A DNA stretch of 6,099 bases from Deltaproteobacteria bacterium (GTDB taxonomy: Bacteria > Myxococcota > Polyangia > Polyangiales > B10-G4), in the NCBI GenBank assembly GCA_019312705.1, contig JAFDCW010000306.1:1-6099 (forward strand). The letters run 5' to 3'. The notes under the pieces are model-generated. The model was not told the DNA's origin and did no database searches. It saw nothing but the letters and a program-made list of their open reading frames with translations. Below are positions 5,586 through 6,099 of this stretch, piece after piece. A program made the translations under genes and the position numbers. Position 1 is the stretch's first letter, and every line of letters starts with the position of its first letter.

Positions 5586-6099
5586 GTGAAATTCCCAGGG
5601 CCTAAGAGTGTCGTCATCGTCATCGCCATCAGCGCGCTTTCGGTGGGTCTCGTCATCACATCTCAGCTCCTTGCCAGTGGGCCGGTCGCCATACCCGCGC
5701 CCGAGCCCGGCCAGGACCGAGTCATCGACCGGGTCCGAGAGCTCTTTCCGCAGACCGAGCATTGGTTCGCCATCGTGGCGACGGCAGAGTTCGCTACGTC
5801 GGGGAGCGGACGCATCGTTCCAGATTACGAGTCCCTCAGTCACCCTCGCGTGCGCTGGGAGGACGCCTCGGGGCATACCATCGCGGCGGAGTTCGCCCAG
5901 AGGTTCCGAGTCGCGACGCGTATTGGTAGCCGCGAGGATGACGGCGCCTGGATCGATGTGACACCCAAGGGCGGTCGCAACGTGCCCGCGCGGATCCAGG
6001 ACGGCCTCGTGGTCTATCCGGATGCCTACCGCGACACCGACGTGCTCTACAAGTCGACGCCGACCCACACCGACGAGTACCTGCTCCTGCGCACGGCCG
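5586..6099 (+). CDS. N-terminus of a probable secreted or surface protein, function unknown (3' partial)
   Basis: An open frame runs from GTG 5586 to the right edge (171 complete codons) without a stop. GTG 5586 is the first usual start in this frame after the permease stop, apart from a CTG at 5505. The N-terminus, MKFPGPK followed by a long hydrophobic run (about residues 8-30, VVIVIAISALSVGLVIT), looks like a signal peptide, with a possible cleavage site near LLASG. The following part is polar and mixed, with blocks WFAIVATAEF, HPRVRWEDASG and VVYPDAYRDTDVLYKSTPTH then TDEYLLL. The last block recalls the N-terminal regions of very large surface proteins of predatory and soil bacteria that precede Rhs/YD or other repeats; this is a recollection of style, not a proven homology. 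High third-position GC supports it over the opposing - strand frame. No clear ribosome binding site precedes it. It is separated from the operon by 82 bases and is probably its own transcription unit. Confidence 0.7.
   Translation, partial: MKFPGPKSVVIVIAISALSVGLVITSQLLASGPVAIPAPEPGQDRVIDRVRELFPQTEHWFAIVATAEFATSGSGRIVPDYESLSHPRVRWEDASGHTIAAEFAQRFRVATRIGSREDDGAWIDVTPKGGRNVPARIQDGLVVYPDAYRDTDVLYKSTPTHTDEYLLLRTA

Noticed and set aside
5544..6068. - strand open frame of 174 codons opposite the last gene
   Set aside because: It is Arg/Asp-rich with no motif, whereas the + frame has a signal-peptide-like start, balanced composition and high GC at third positions.
1..6099. CRISPR arrays, tRNA or rRNA genes, insertion sequences
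   Set aside because: No regular repeats, terminal inverted repeats, transposase motifs or RNA gene signatures were seen; nearly every base belongs to a recognised coding frame.

Overview
The window is very GC-rich and almost entirely coding on the + strand. It has strong G/C preference at third codon positions, frequent GTG starts and compact translationally coupled genes. Together with a lipoprotein-type binding protein and a secreted protein at the right edge, this fits a high-GC Gram-negative bacterium, most plausibly of the Myxococcota / former Deltaproteobacteria. That placement is inferred from composition and gene style; there is no phylogenetic marker in the window.

Layout. (1) 1-1652: the C-terminal part of a large protein that begins upstream. 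It holds the tail of a BadF/BadG/HgdC-type ATPase (CoA-dehydratase activase), a four-cysteine cluster, and a DUF2229 / HgdB-like domain. (2) 1649-3064: a second HgdB-like protein (COG3581-like) that looks like the C-terminal half of the same multidomain family, here as a separate gene. (3) 3061-4056: a substrate-binding lipoprotein of the NMT1/SsuA/TauA type. (4) 4020-4754: the matching ABC ATPase. (5) 4751-5503: the matching single permease. (6) After an 82-base gap, 5586 to the right edge: the N-terminus of a probably secreted protein of unknown function, running out of the window.

Genes 1-5 overlap end to end (GTGA at 1649, ATGA at 3061, a 37-base overlap or alternatively TTGA at 4053, GTGA at 4751), so they read as one operon. 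The first two genes resemble the ATP-driven, iron-sulfur electron-transfer systems of 2-hydroxyacyl-CoA dehydratases, benzoyl-CoA reductase and double-cubane cluster proteins, where an ASKHA ATPase injects a low-potential electron into an HgdB-type partner. The last three make a complete sulfonate/nitrate/taurine-type importer. The simplest reading is that the importer delivers a small molecule to the reductase-like pair, or a metal/cofactor precursor needed by it. The substrate cannot be read from the sequence. This linkage is the most interesting aspect of the window.

No rRNA, tRNA, CRISPR array, insertion sequence or phage gene was seen. The only non-coding stretch is 5504-5585.
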